Shown here: positions 34,892 through 43,670 of the stretch, in pieces
Numbering within the stretch: position 1 is the first letter of the stretch
Layout: each line of letters opens with the position of its first letter
Origin: Exiguobacterium sibiricum 7-3
Lineage (GTDB): Bacteria; Bacillota; Bacilli; Exiguobacteriales; Exiguobacteriaceae
Assembly: GCF_000620865.1 (NCBI RefSeq)
Contig: NZ_KK211190.1
Coordinates: forward strand, 1,997,971 to 2,061,970
DNA length: 64,000 nt
Direction: 5' to 3'
Program-made: the position numbers and the translations under genes
Notes under the pieces: generated by a model
Told to the model about the DNA's origin: nothing
Seen by the model: only the letters and a program-made list of their open reading frames with translations
Databases searched by the model: none

Positions 34892-35506
34892 TTATTCGGC
34901 GAGTCCGATGCTGCTTCGGACATGTTCGTCCTGTTCGATTGCTTCCAGTAAAAAGTGAGCGACATCCGCCCGGTTGATTTGTTTTGCCTGCTCCGGAACA
35001 CCGCTCTCCGTTTGGCGATATAAGCCGGTCAACGGACCATTCATCAGACGAAGCGGTCGCGCGACCGTATAGGCGACGTCCGCCTGCTTCAACAGTTCAA
35101 TCGCCTGCCGGTGATCCTTTAAGGGATTTTTAAGAATCTGTTGTGCAAGTAACCCTTGAGCTCCCGGCAGTTCCTGATCGACGCCTGCAGAAGCGACGTA
35201 GCCGATTCGTTCGACTCCGTTCACCTTCATCGCATTCACGATTCGCAAGAGACTCCGTTCTAAAAATCCGCTGTATGCCAGACTCTCGGTCCCGAGGGCC
35301 GTCAATACTGCCTCTTGTCCCTGCATCGCTTGATTCACTGCGTCTTGGTTAAGTACGTCTCCTTCAATTACATGCAGTTTCTCGTCCGTCAATTCCAGTT
35401 TGTCCGGGTTACGGACGAATGCCGTCACCGTATGTCCGTGGGCAATCGCCTGTTTGACCAACTCCTGTCCGGTTTGTCCGGTTGCTCCGAAAATAATCAG
35501 TTTCAT
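34892..35506 (-). CDS. NAD(P)H-binding atypical SDR protein (YwnB-like)
   Basis: This 204-residue Rossmann-fold protein begins with the nucleotide motif IIFGATGQTGQELV. It resembles atypical SDRs such as YwnB or biliverdin-reductase/NmrA-like proteins: VTAFVRNPDKLEL follows the first strand and VEGDVLNQDAV-type residues follow the second. YVASAG replaces the classic catalytic motif, and no YxxxK is visible, so it may be a redox sensor or reductase of unknown substrate. AAGGGAGG precedes the ATG. Confidence 0.85.
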   Translation of the reverse strand: MKLIIFGATGQTGQELVKQAIAHGHTVTAFVRNPDKLELTDEKLHVIEGDVLNQDAVNQAMQGQEAVLTALGTESLAYSGFLERSLLRIVNAMKVNGVERIGYVASAGVDQELPGAQGLLAQQILKNPLKDHRQAIELLKQADVAYTVARPLRLMNGPLTGLYRQTESGVPEQAKQINRADVAHFLLEAIEQDEHVRSSIGLAE

Positions 35507-35618
35507 AAAACGGCCTCCCTTTATCTGTTCTTTTACTCATGTACCCTTCCCTTTCGGTCAGTAATCGTCCGGCATTTTATTGTGAATCAGAAAATTGTTT
35601 CTTCTTGTTTTCCATTTG

Positions 35619-35627
35619 TGCTAAAAT
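35619..35627 (+). promoter_or_regulatory. Possible extended -10 promoter of moxR operon
   Basis: TGCTAAAAT is a TG-n extended -10. It lies about 100 bases before the moxR start with no clear -35. The rest of 35507-35730 shows nothing else. Confidence 0.3.
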
Positions 35628-35730
35628 TCAGTTAATAATATTGGATATTTTTTCCTTAAGTTGCTTCATTTCTTAAATCCTTTTCAAAATGGCTGTTTGA
35701 AGTTCATTCCACTAGACGGAGGCGTACATA

Positions 35731-36654
35731 TTGAAACTACAACAATTAAAAGACCAGCTCAATACGATTTATCTCGGAAAGTCTGATGTCATCGATTTAT
35801 GTTTGACGGCATTGATTGCCGAAGGCCACATCCTACTTGAAGATGTACCGGGTACCGGGAAGACGATGCTCGCTAAAGCCCTTGCCAACAGTTTCGACAG
35901 TGCCTTCTCCCGGATTCAGTTCACGGCGGATCTTCTCCCGTCTGACGTCATCGGTTCCGACTTCTTTAACATGAAAACACAGGAATTTGAGAACAAACGT
36001 GGTCCTCTGTTTGCGAATGTCGTACTGATTGACGAAATCAACCGGGCTGTCCCACGGACCCAGTCTGCTTTGCTTGAAGCGATGGAAGAACGCCAAGTCT
36101 CAATCGGCGGGACAACGTATCAGATGCCGGCTCCGTTTTTTGTCATTGCCACGCAGAATCCGATTGAATCTGCCGGAACCTTTCCGCTTCCGGACGCCCA
36201 GCTTGACCGCTTCATGGTGGCGATTGAAGTCGGATATCCTGATCTTGAACACGAACGCCAACTGTTGAACGAAGTATTGGCGAACGTCCGGAAACAAGCC
36301 ATCGGTATCGCGACAGGCGGCGACTTGATTACATGGCAGGAAGAAGCACGGCGCGTTCATGCGTCTCAGGATGTACTCGATTATCTATTGTCGATCGTCC
36401 AGGCAACCCGTCACCATGCTCTCGTCGAAGTCGGCGTCAGTCCCCGTGGTGCGATTGCTTTACTTCGGGCATCACAAAGTTATGCCTTCCTCAACGGACG
36501 CGATTTCATCATTCCGGAAGACATAAAATACTTGGCGAAACATGTCTTGTCCCATCGTTTAACATTAACGCTTGAAGGCGGCATCAAAACGACGAAAGCC
36601 GATTTATTACTGCATCTGCTTGATGACATTCCGGTCCCGGTTGAAATGGGGTGA
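35731..36654 (+). CDS. MoxR family AAA+ ATPase
   Basis: This 307-residue AAA+ ATPase of the MoxR branch has Walker A LEDVPGTGKTMLAKAL, Walker B in NVVLIDEINRAVPRTQ and sensor 1 in FFVIATQNPIES. A GTFPLPDAQLDRFM segment is typical of MoxR, and SPRGAIALLRASQ near residue 235 holds sensor 2. MoxR proteins act as chaperones that mature or insert metal or cofactors into partner complexes. The start is TTG with GGAGG eight bases upstream. It is the first of eight genes with spacings of -4 to 24 bases and is followed at once by the usual DUF58 partner. Confidence 0.92.
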   Translation: MKLQQLKDQLNTIYLGKSDVIDLCLTALIAEGHILLEDVPGTGKTMLAKALANSFDSAFSRIQFTADLLPSDVIGSDFFNMKTQEFENKRGPLFANVVLIDEINRAVPRTQSALLEAMEERQVSIGGTTYQMPAPFFVIATQNPIESAGTFPLPDAQLDRFMVAIEVGYPDLEHERQLLNEVLANVRKQAIGIATGGDLITWQEEARRVHASQDVLDYLLSIVQATRHHALVEVGVSPRGAIALLRASQSYAFLNGRDFIIPEDIKYLAKHVLSHRLTLTLEGGIKTTKADLLLHLLDDIPVPVEMG

Positions 36655-36658
36655 TGTC

Positions 36659-37726
36659 ATGCACATCGAACGTTCGGTTCCATTTTGGCTGGAACGCCGG
36701 CTCTTTTCCGTTTATGTCATTTTGACGTTCGTTTTCTTATTCATCCCGGGATTGTCCTTACTCGGTTTTTTATTCGCAGCAATCGCCACCGTTCACTACG
36801 TTGTCGGGCAGACTGAAAAACAACTGAAGCGCGACGTTGCCTTGGAATGGAAACATTACGAACCGCTGATGTTTAATCAGGAGTCGACTGCGTTGCGTTT
36901 GCAGCTGTTCGGTCTTGAAGCCCTTGAAAAATTAGGACTGAAGACCACCCTTCGGCTGCACACGGATAACGGTCTCATTTTCCCTGACATGGATCCGCTC
37001 CACCCGCATACGTATCATGCCGTCATCGGATCGGACGAACAAATTGAAATCCCGATTCAGGCGATGCGGCGGGGACCGGCGCATTTTGACGAACTCACCC
37101 TGACAATCCGGCTGCCGTGGCGGATGGGCGTGTATCTGTTTACCTTTGATGCATTTCCTCATTTCACGGTCTTACCTTCGCTGACGGCACAGGCGACACC
37201 ACTCCTGTTGCATCGGCTTCGGATCGGGGATCGTGCCGACCGGTACTCTCCACTGAAAAATAAGCTCGTTCAACTGGGGGCAAAACCGTATACGGCTGAG
37301 CCGTCGAAAGAAATCGACTGGTATGCGACAGCCAAGACCGGCCGTCTGCAGACCAAGGTCTTTGAGACGAGCAATCAGGATACGTTCAGCCTCGCCTTGA
37401 ATCTGTCCGGACCAAGCGGTTACGGACTGCATACGAACTTTGAGACGTTCATTGATCAGACAGCGTTTCTCGCAAGTGAGCTGATTAAAGAAGGCTGTAA
37501 AGTTGAACTGTTTTTAAACCATCTCGACGCAAACAACCGGATGACCCATTTAAAGCTTCAGGAAGGGCAGCCTCAACTGAAACAAATCCTGTTGACGTTA
37601 TCGACCCTGTCGACGCGGGACACCTATATTCCAACCGGTCAATTCGAACGGTACGTCACACGTCGAAAACACCGAAATAGCCAATTGATTCAAATTGGTA
37701 ATGATCATATTCAAGCTATCGGTTAA
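36659..37726 (+). CDS. DUF58 domain protein
   Basis: This 355-residue protein has two N-terminal membrane segments (SVYVILTFVFLFIPGLSLLG and the next hydrophobic stretch). The C-terminal DUF58/vWA-like domain has the key sequence KEIDWYATAKTGRLQTKVFE, the equivalent of the IDWkasAr...VK-x-E family motif. DUF58 proteins are the standard partners of MoxR ATPases. The ATG at 36659 with GGGGTG upstream overlaps the moxR stop region; the longer frame from 36572 runs inside moxR and is rejected. Confidence 0.86.
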   Translation: MHIERSVPFWLERRLFSVYVILTFVFLFIPGLSLLGFLFAAIATVHYVVGQTEKQLKRDVALEWKHYEPLMFNQESTALRLQLFGLEALEKLGLKTTLRLHTDNGLIFPDMDPLHPHTYHAVIGSDEQIEIPIQAMRRGPAHFDELTLTIRLPWRMGVYLFTFDAFPHFTVLPSLTAQATPLLLHRLRIGDRADRYSPLKNKLVQLGAKPYTAEPSKEIDWYATAKTGRLQTKVFETSNQDTFSLALNLSGPSGYGLHTNFETFIDQTAFLASELIKEGCKVELFLNHLDANNRMTHLKLQEGQPQLKQILLTLSTLSTRDTYIPTGQFERYVTRRKHRNSQLIQIGNDHIQAIG

Positions 37727-37749
37727 ACCGTACTTGCAGGAGGGACAAT

Positions 37750-38616
37750 ATGCCGTCATTTCTCATCCGTAAAACCACTCAACTCGTGTTCGCCTTCTTT
37801 GTTCTGGTCGTCATCAGTGCTTTACCGCATCTGATTGTTCAGATGCGACCGGATTTCCCGAAGTATTTCAACACAGTGCAACAACAGCTCAGTCTGTTGA
37901 CGTCTTCACATCCATTAACGTATTACAATGCAACGGCTGGAGAAAACAGACTGTTACTTCCGGATCTTCAGCCGTTCATTCAGGAGACGCTCGTCATCTT
38001 CAGCAGCGCTCTGCTTTGTTCATCGATTGCGGCTTTACTTTATGCGTTTTTATTTTACCGGGCCGGAGCAAAAATCCGTTCCGTCTTGACGCAAACTGCC
38101 CGACTCCTGGAAATGATTCCTGATTTATTTTGGATCATTTTTTCACAATTCATCATCGTCATTTTATTCAAGACGACCGGATTTGATCAAATCGAGGTTG
38201 CTGGGGGATTTAGCGATTCGATCCGGTTCCTGCCGATTTTGACATTATCCTTAACGACCGTTTTTTTCTTCATCAAATGGCTGACCGGCCGGATTCAGGA
38301 AGAACAGCATGCAAGCTACCTGGAGTTGGCCCGCGCAAAAGGTATCCACTCGTCCCGGCTGTTTTGGCAACATTTGATGCCAAATCTGTTTTATCGTTTT
38401 TATCTGTTTTTCCGGACGAACATCATTACGATTCTTTCGAGTCTGGTCGTCATCGAGTATACTTTTAACGTCCAGGGACTGTTTCGTTTTATCTTAATCA
38501 ATCAGGATTTTTCGATACTGCTTGTTTTATTGCTTTTAATCTATCTGCCCTTTTTCATATTAGATACGGTGGCAGAACTTTGTATCCCCCTCTCGTGGAA
38601 AGGAGAGATTTCATGA
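37750..38616 (+). CDS. ABC transporter permease, dipeptide/oligopeptide (DppB) type
   Basis: This 288-residue permease has an N-terminal membrane helix, an outside segment of about 80 residues and five further helices. The EAA loop is well kept: YLELARAKGIHSSRLFWQHL followed by MPN, the shape of DppB/OppB-type channels. It overlaps the next permease by ATGA. No peptide-binding protein and no DppD/DppF-type ATPase lies in the operon, so either remote partners serve it or it has a different use. GGAGGG precedes the ATG. Confidence 0.88.
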   Translation: MPSFLIRKTTQLVFAFFVLVVISALPHLIVQMRPDFPKYFNTVQQQLSLLTSSHPLTYYNATAGENRLLLPDLQPFIQETLVIFSSALLCSSIAALLYAFLFYRAGAKIRSVLTQTARLLEMIPDLFWIIFSQFIIVILFKTTGFDQIEVAGGFSDSIRFLPILTLSLTTVFFFIKWLTGRIQEEQHASYLELARAKGIHSSRLFWQHLMPNLFYRFYLFFRTNIITILSSLVVIEYTFNVQGLFRFILINQDFSILLVLLLLIYLPFFILDTVAELCIPLSWKGEIS

Positions 38617-39632
38617 GACGTGTTTTGAGATATGACTTCATCTTTTGGATGTGCCTGTTGTTCTTTGGAACATTGTTGTTACTCAGTTTCGGTAATGCCG
38701 TGTTTCGTGACGGACAGGTCGATCAAATTCAAAATCTCTATTCGAAAGACGGAACATTTATCGCCACCTCACCACTTGAACCCTCCACGGATCGTTGGTT
38801 TGGGACGGACCGTTCCGGAAACGATTTGTTTCAGGTGATGATTGAAGGGGCCAAGTGGACGATTGGTGTTTGTGTCAGCGTCGCCTTCGCCCGAATCGTT
38901 CTCGCCTTGCTGATCGGTGTCCTGCTCGCTTTCCGGGGAAAACGGCTGTATACGGCATTACGTCTCCTGCTGGACGGTTTCTTGATCATTCCGATTTCGT
39001 TGCTTGCCTTGTTTATTTTATTGCCGGCTTTCCTATTTATAGATCCCGCCTCGGTTCCGTCCGCGTTCTCGCGTGTCTTCCTCGAAGTCAGTGTCTTGAC
39101 GGTACTCGGTTTACCGGCATTAGTGCTGTATTTAATCGGTGAGACCCGGCAATTGCTTGCACAAGAATTCATGCTTGTCGCCCGCACACTCGGCGGACGT
39201 CCTGGACATCAGTTTCGGGTACATATTTGGCCGCATCTGTTGCCGACACTAACGATTGTCTTCATGCAACAGTTCGTTCAGACATTAATGGTCCTGATCC
39301 ATCTCTCGTTGTTCGGCTTGTTTTTTGGCGGAACACTCGTCTTATTCGAAGGTGGCGCGGCCCCGATTATTTTTGAATGGGCGTCCCAGTTCGGCTACTA
39401 TTTCCTGCAATTCTCAGCCGTTTCGTGGATCAACCATCTGTTTTTAGTTCCGGCGATTGCTTTAGCTTTGCTCGTGTTCTTTGCCAATTTACTGACCAGC
39501 CGCCTCGAGCGTGCTTACCGCTTGCGCCGCCAACAAATAAGTAGTTCAACTCCATCCCTTGCTGAAGCGGAAGCAGCGACAGCCCATTTGTCTCACCCGT
39601 TTGATCCGGTCGACATTTCAATCAAATCCTAG
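38613..39632 (+). CDS. ABC transporter permease, dipeptide/oligopeptide (DppC) type
   Basis: This 339-residue permease has an N-terminal helix, then GTDRSGNDLFQVMIEGAKWT, the DppC-family stretch before the channel domain. The EAA loop is EFMLVARTLGGRPGHQFRVH followed by IWPHLLP. The C-terminal 30 residues are a hydrophilic tail (LAEAEAATAHLS). AAAGGAG before the ATG at 38613 and the ATGA overlap with the first permease fix the start. It pairs with 37750-38616. Confidence 0.88.
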   Translation: MRRVLRYDFIFWMCLLFFGTLLLLSFGNAVFRDGQVDQIQNLYSKDGTFIATSPLEPSTDRWFGTDRSGNDLFQVMIEGAKWTIGVCVSVAFARIVLALLIGVLLAFRGKRLYTALRLLLDGFLIIPISLLALFILLPAFLFIDPASVPSAFSRVFLEVSVLTVLGLPALVLYLIGETRQLLAQEFMLVARTLGGRPGHQFRVHIWPHLLPTLTIVFMQQFVQTLMVLIHLSLFGLFFGGTLVLFEGGAAPIIFEWASQFGYYFLQFSAVSWINHLFLVPAIALALLVFFANLLTSRLERAYRLRRQQISSSTPSLAEAEAATAHLSHPFDPVDISIKS

Positions 39633-39640
39633 GAGGATGT

Positions 39641-41068
39641 ATGAAGCGAATAATCATTGGTGCCGTCATTGTTCTTTATATGGCGGTTTTTAGTTTTTCC
39701 ATTTGGTCTTATCAACACCCTGTCCTGACCAGTTCCGATCAGTCAAACTTACTCCCGACCCGTGTCAAACAGATTCGGTCGGCAACTTCGACGGATGACC
39801 TGAAGTCCTGGATTGAGCAAGCAAAACAACGCCAGGAGACGGTGTCGATTGCCGGTATGCAACACAGTCAAGGCGGGCAGACATACCTGCCGGACACGAC
39901 AGTCCTTGATATGACCAAGTACGATCAGATTCTAGATTATACTCCCAGAACGAAACGGATTACCGTCCAAAGCGGCGCCACCTGGGGTGAAATTCAAGAC
40001 CGGATTCAGCCGGACGGTCTAGCAATTCAAGTCATGCAGTCGCAGAATATCTTTACAGTCGGCGGCGCACTCAGCGTCAATGTCCACGGCCGGGATATCC
40101 GTTACGGTTCCCTGCTTGATACGGTCGATTCGTTTCGGCTGTTGCAAGCGGACGGTTCCGTCGTCAACGTCAGCCGGACGGAACATGCGGATTTATTCCG
40201 CCTGGTCCCCGGCGGATATGGTCTCTTCGGTATCATTTTGGACGTTACTTTGAAACTGACAAACGATGAATGGTACGCCGAGCAGACTGTCTCCTTGAAT
40301 TATCAGGATTATCCGGCTTATTTCCGGCAACATGTCCTCGGTGACGATGACGTCCGTATGCACATCGGACGTATTTCTGTCGCGCCGGACGGATTTTTCA
40401 AAGACATGTATGTCACGAACTATCGCAAAACAGAGCGGACAACTCCGATTGAAGAGGAACCGCTCAAACAAGAAACCATCATTGCTTTGCCGAAAGCATT
40501 ACTCGGCATCTCCCGGTACAGCGACTTCGGAAAAAATCAGCTCTGGTCATTTCAAAAATCGTATTTCCTGAAGCAGAGCGGAACGTTCGAATCCCGTAAC
40601 AATGTCATGCGTTCCGACAGTGCGTTTATGGAATATACGAGTCCCGGTCGAACCGAATTACTCCAGGAATACTTCGTGCCGGTTGATTCGTTTGTTTCCT
40701 ACATCGATCAATTGCGGTCGATTTTGACAGCCGAGGAACTGAATGTCTTGAATATCACGATCCGGTATGTCGAGCAGGATGAAACAGCTGCCTTGTCCTA
40801 TGCGAAACAGGATATGTTTGCCCTCGTCTGGCTGATCAATACGGAAACGGATCCGATATCGATCAACGAAACGAAACGGATTGTCCAAAAGTTGATTGAT
40901 GCGACACTCGCACATCAGGGCAGTTACTACCTGCCGTACTATCCGTTCGCAACACGCAAGCAGTTCCATGACGCCTATCCGAATGCTGCTACTTTTAAAG
41001 AAGCCAAACAACAGCAGGATCCCGATGGCCTTTTCATGAACCAATTTTATCTCGACTATTTTAAGTAA
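39641..41068 (+). CDS. Membrane-anchored FAD-binding oxidoreductase (PCMH type)
   Basis: This 475-residue protein has one N-terminal membrane anchor (IIIGAVIVLYMAVFSFSIW). Outside the membrane is a PCMH/FAD_binding_4 domain: SIAGMQHSQGGQTYLPDTTV, then TVQSGATWGEIQDRI, VGGALSVNVHGRD and GGYGLFGIILDVTLKL, which cradle FAD. The C-terminal half is the substrate-binding domain. The context resembles sugar or alcohol oxidases and decaprenylphosphoryl-ribose oxidase relatives, but the substrate is unknown. It lies in the middle of the moxR operon, eight bases after the permease pair. Confidence 0.87.
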   Translation: MKRIIIGAVIVLYMAVFSFSIWSYQHPVLTSSDQSNLLPTRVKQIRSATSTDDLKSWIEQAKQRQETVSIAGMQHSQGGQTYLPDTTVLDMTKYDQILDYTPRTKRITVQSGATWGEIQDRIQPDGLAIQVMQSQNIFTVGGALSVNVHGRDIRYGSLLDTVDSFRLLQADGSVVNVSRTEHADLFRLVPGGYGLFGIILDVTLKLTNDEWYAEQTVSLNYQDYPAYFRQHVLGDDDVRMHIGRISVAPDGFFKDMYVTNYRKTERTTPIEEEPLKQETIIALPKALLGISRYSDFGKNQLWSFQKSYFLKQSGTFESRNNVMRSDSAFMEYTSPGRTELLQEYFVPVDSFVSYIDQLRSILTAEELNVLNITIRYVEQDETAALSYAKQDMFALVWLINTETDPISINETKRIVQKLIDATLAHQGSYYLPYYPFATRKQFHDAYPNAATFKEAKQQQDPDGLFMNQFYLDYFK

Positions 41069-41075
41069 GGAGACG

Positions 41076-41675
41076 ATGATGAACTATTCACTTTTTGTTC
41101 GTATTCAAAGCATGATTTTAATGAGCAGCAGTATCATTTTTCCGTTTTATTTATTGCTTGTCCGGCAAATTGGAGATTCCTATGCCCAGTTCGGTCTTGC
41201 CTACGGTCTCTTCACGCTGACTTCAGCGTTCGCTTACCTCGGAATCGGTCGTCTGAGTGACCGGTTCGGCGACCGCTCATTGCTTGTCACCCACACGTTT
41301 GGCATGGCACTGGTTTTATTGTACGTACCGATTGTGACGTCCATTAGCCACGTCTACCTGATTCAAATCATCATGGGAATACTTGGTGCGTTGCAAAAGA
41401 ACACGGAAAAAACAATCCTTGCCCGGCAGGAACTTGCCTTGACGACGGTTGGCCGGACAATCGGCCGCTATCATTTCAAGACATCATTATGGTCGGCACT
41501 TGGAATCATAGCTGCCGGTTATCTGATTGATTTTTTAACGATTGGCAGTCTGTTTTACATCATCTCTGCCGTCTATTTTTATGTAACGTTGCGTTTACTG
41601 TGGGACCGTCCACGTTCAGAAAAAAAACATACGGAAGATTCATCATCGGGTGTCGAAGCGGGTATAAAGAAGTAG
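41076..41675 (+). CDS. Half-length MFS transporter (six helices)
   Basis: This 199-residue protein is the N-terminal half of a major facilitator fold: six membrane segments with motif A in GRLSDRFGDRSLL between helices 2 and 3. It then ends in a charged tail (SEKKHTEDSSSGVEAGIKK) before the next gene starts 15 bases later. There is no second half downstream in any frame. AAGGAG precedes an ATG pair (41076/41079). It may work as a homodimer or pair with another half. It is not a recent frameshift by appearance. Confidence 0.8.
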   Translation: MMNYSLFVRIQSMILMSSSIIFPFYLLLVRQIGDSYAQFGLAYGLFTLTSAFAYLGIGRLSDRFGDRSLLVTHTFGMALVLLYVPIVTSISHVYLIQIIMGILGALQKNTEKTILARQELALTTVGRTIGRYHFKTSLWSALGIIAAGYLIDFLTIGSLFYIISAVYFYVTLRLLWDRPRSEKKHTEDSSSGVEAGIKK

Positions 41676-41690
41676 AAGGGATGTGATCGT

Positions 41691-42392
41691 ATGATTGACG
41701 TAACCCATTACTCCCAAGCGTTCGGGAAACGCACGGTCTTGAGAGATGTCCAGTTTTCAATTGGTCAAGGTGAAATTGTCGGTTTAATTGGTCCGAGCGG
41801 TTCCGGAAAAACGACTTTAATCAAGTCGTTGATTGGTCTGCAACAACCAACGACCGGGACGATCATGGTTCTCGGCACCAAACAACCCTCGCTCGCCCAA
41901 GCGGAGAACATCGGCTACATGGCACAGTCGGATGCGCTTTATGAAGACTTAACGGCGCGCGGAAATCTGCGGTATTTCGGAAAACTATACGGTTTAAAAA
42001 AAGCACGTCTTCGAGCGCGCATCGAAACCGTCCTTGAATTCGTCGATTTGAAGAAAGATGCCGATCGTCCGATCCATCAATTTTCCGGTGGAATGAAAAG
42101 ACGACTCAGTCTGGCCATCGCCTTGATCCACGAACCGAGTCTTCTGTTGCTCGATGAACCGACGGTCGGGATTGATCCCGCGCTTAAGAAAACATTTTGG
42201 CATGAGTTTGAACAACTGCGCCAGTCCGGTGTAACGGTACTCGTCACGACACATGTCATGGATGAAGCTGAGCGTTGCGACCGGTTATTGTTGATCCAAC
42301 ATGGTCGTCTAATCGAAGCCGGTACCCCCAATGATTTGATTCAACGTTTTGGTTCCATCGATGAAGCTTTCATTCCAAAGGAGCGAGTATAA
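41691..42392 (+). CDS. ABC-2 type exporter ATPase
   Basis: This 233-residue ATPase has Walker A GPSGSGKTTLIKSL, Q-loop IGYMAQSDALYEDLT, signature FSGGMKRRLSLAIAL, Walker B LLLLDEPTVGIDP and H-loop TTHVMDEAERCD. It is of the drug or polysaccharide exporter (DrrA/YhaQ-like) type rather than the peptide-importer type. Its stop overlaps the start of the ABC-2 permease gene by one base, so these two form the export pair at the end of the moxR operon. Confidence 0.92.
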   Translation: MIDVTHYSQAFGKRTVLRDVQFSIGQGEIVGLIGPSGSGKTTLIKSLIGLQQPTTGTIMVLGTKQPSLAQAENIGYMAQSDALYEDLTARGNLRYFGKLYGLKKARLRARIETVLEFVDLKKDADRPIHQFSGGMKRRLSLAIALIHEPSLLLLDEPTVGIDPALKKTFWHEFEQLRQSGVTVLVTTHVMDEAERCDRLLLIQHGRLIEAGTPNDLIQRFGSIDEAFIPKERV

Positions 42393-43522
42393 TGCAAATT
42401 CTGACAGTAGCGGAACGTGTGATTTCACAAATTTTTCGGGATAAACGGACGATTGCCATGATGTTTCTCGCTCCCTTATTTGTTCTGTTCTTACTGTCGA
42501 CGATTCTCGGTTCGAGCTCGGACGATGTGACAATCGGTACGGTCGATTTACCGGTGACCTTTCAAGATACACTGAAAACCAAAACAGACATCCGCACCTT
42601 TTCAAGCAAAGCGGCTGGTATCACTGCCATGAAGGATCGACAGATTGATGCCTTGATCACCTTTCAAAAGAATCAGCCGAAAATTTTAATTGAAGGCGGC
42701 GACATTTCAAAAAACGCCGCAGCGCTCCAACTCATTCAAGAAACCTTGATCACGATTCAAGGAAAACAAGCACTCACAGCCAATACGAAACTCACGGCAA
42801 CCGTTCAACAGTTGCAACAACAATTGACGCAATTAACGAATCAAACATTCGATACGCCGCAACCTGCATCACCCACTCTTACCAAACCCGACATCCAATT
42901 TTTATACGGCAATCCGGATGCTGAATTATTTGATCAAATCGCCCCTGCCTTGATGGGGTTTTTCATCTTCCTATTTGTCTTCATCATTGCCGGTGTCAGC
43001 TTTTTACGGGAGCGGTCGAGCGGTACACTCGAACGGACGCTTGCGACGCCGCTCAAACGCTCGAGTATCGTCTTCGGTTATTTTGTCGGTTTCTTTTTAT
43101 TCGTCACGATCCAGACGATTCTTATTCAGTTATTCATCGTCAACGTGCTTGACGTGACGCAACAGGGAAACTACTTCTTACTTTTGTTCGTCAATCTCCT
43201 GACGGCAAGTGTCGCCTTGTCGCTTGGTTTACTGCTGTCGAGTTTTTCCCGGACTGAATTTCAACTGATCCAGTTCATTCCGTTAGCCATCGTGCCTCAG
43301 ATTTTCTTCAGCGGATTGTTTGATTTGGGTGATGCTCCCGTGTGGGTCGAAATCATTAATCGGTTGATGCCATTGACTTATGCCGCGCATGCTCTGCAAA
43401 ATATCATGACTCGGGGCTACGGGCTTCAAGACATTTGGCTCGATCTTGTCGTATTGGCAGGTTTTGTCCTCCTGTTCGTCGCACTCAATATGCGGGCTCT
43501 CAAAAAACAACGCCCGGTCTAA
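42392..43522 (+). CDS. ABC-2 type exporter permease
   Basis: This 376-residue ABC2_membrane_3-type permease has one N-terminal helix, an extracytoplasmic domain of about 170 residues with coiled-coil character (TATVQQLQQQLTQLTNQ), and a block of five C-terminal helices. The motif FLRERSSGTLERTLATPLKR before helix 3 is typical of the YhgE/DrrB exporters. It couples to the ATPase at 41691-42392. Substrate is unknown. It is the last gene of the operon. Confidence 0.9.
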   Translation: MQILTVAERVISQIFRDKRTIAMMFLAPLFVLFLLSTILGSSSDDVTIGTVDLPVTFQDTLKTKTDIRTFSSKAAGITAMKDRQIDALITFQKNQPKILIEGGDISKNAAALQLIQETLITIQGKQALTANTKLTATVQQLQQQLTQLTNQTFDTPQPASPTLTKPDIQFLYGNPDAELFDQIAPALMGFFIFLFVFIIAGVSFLRERSSGTLERTLATPLKRSSIVFGYFVGFFLFVTIQTILIQLFIVNVLDVTQQGNYFLLLFVNLLTASVALSLGLLLSSFSRTEFQLIQFIPLAIVPQIFFSGLFDLGDAPVWVEIINRLMPLTYAAHALQNIMTRGYGLQDIWLDLVVLAGFVLLFVALNMRALKKQRPV

Positions 43523-43670
43523 GAACATCGACTTCATTTCCCAGACTCCATTGACAATCCATTTTTTTCCTTATACAATCAAAAAAAAAAGCGAAATGAG
43601 GCCGACCAATGTAAATCCATCTAGATTACCTACCCACTAACTAAATACGAACGATGTGGAGGTTTTATAG

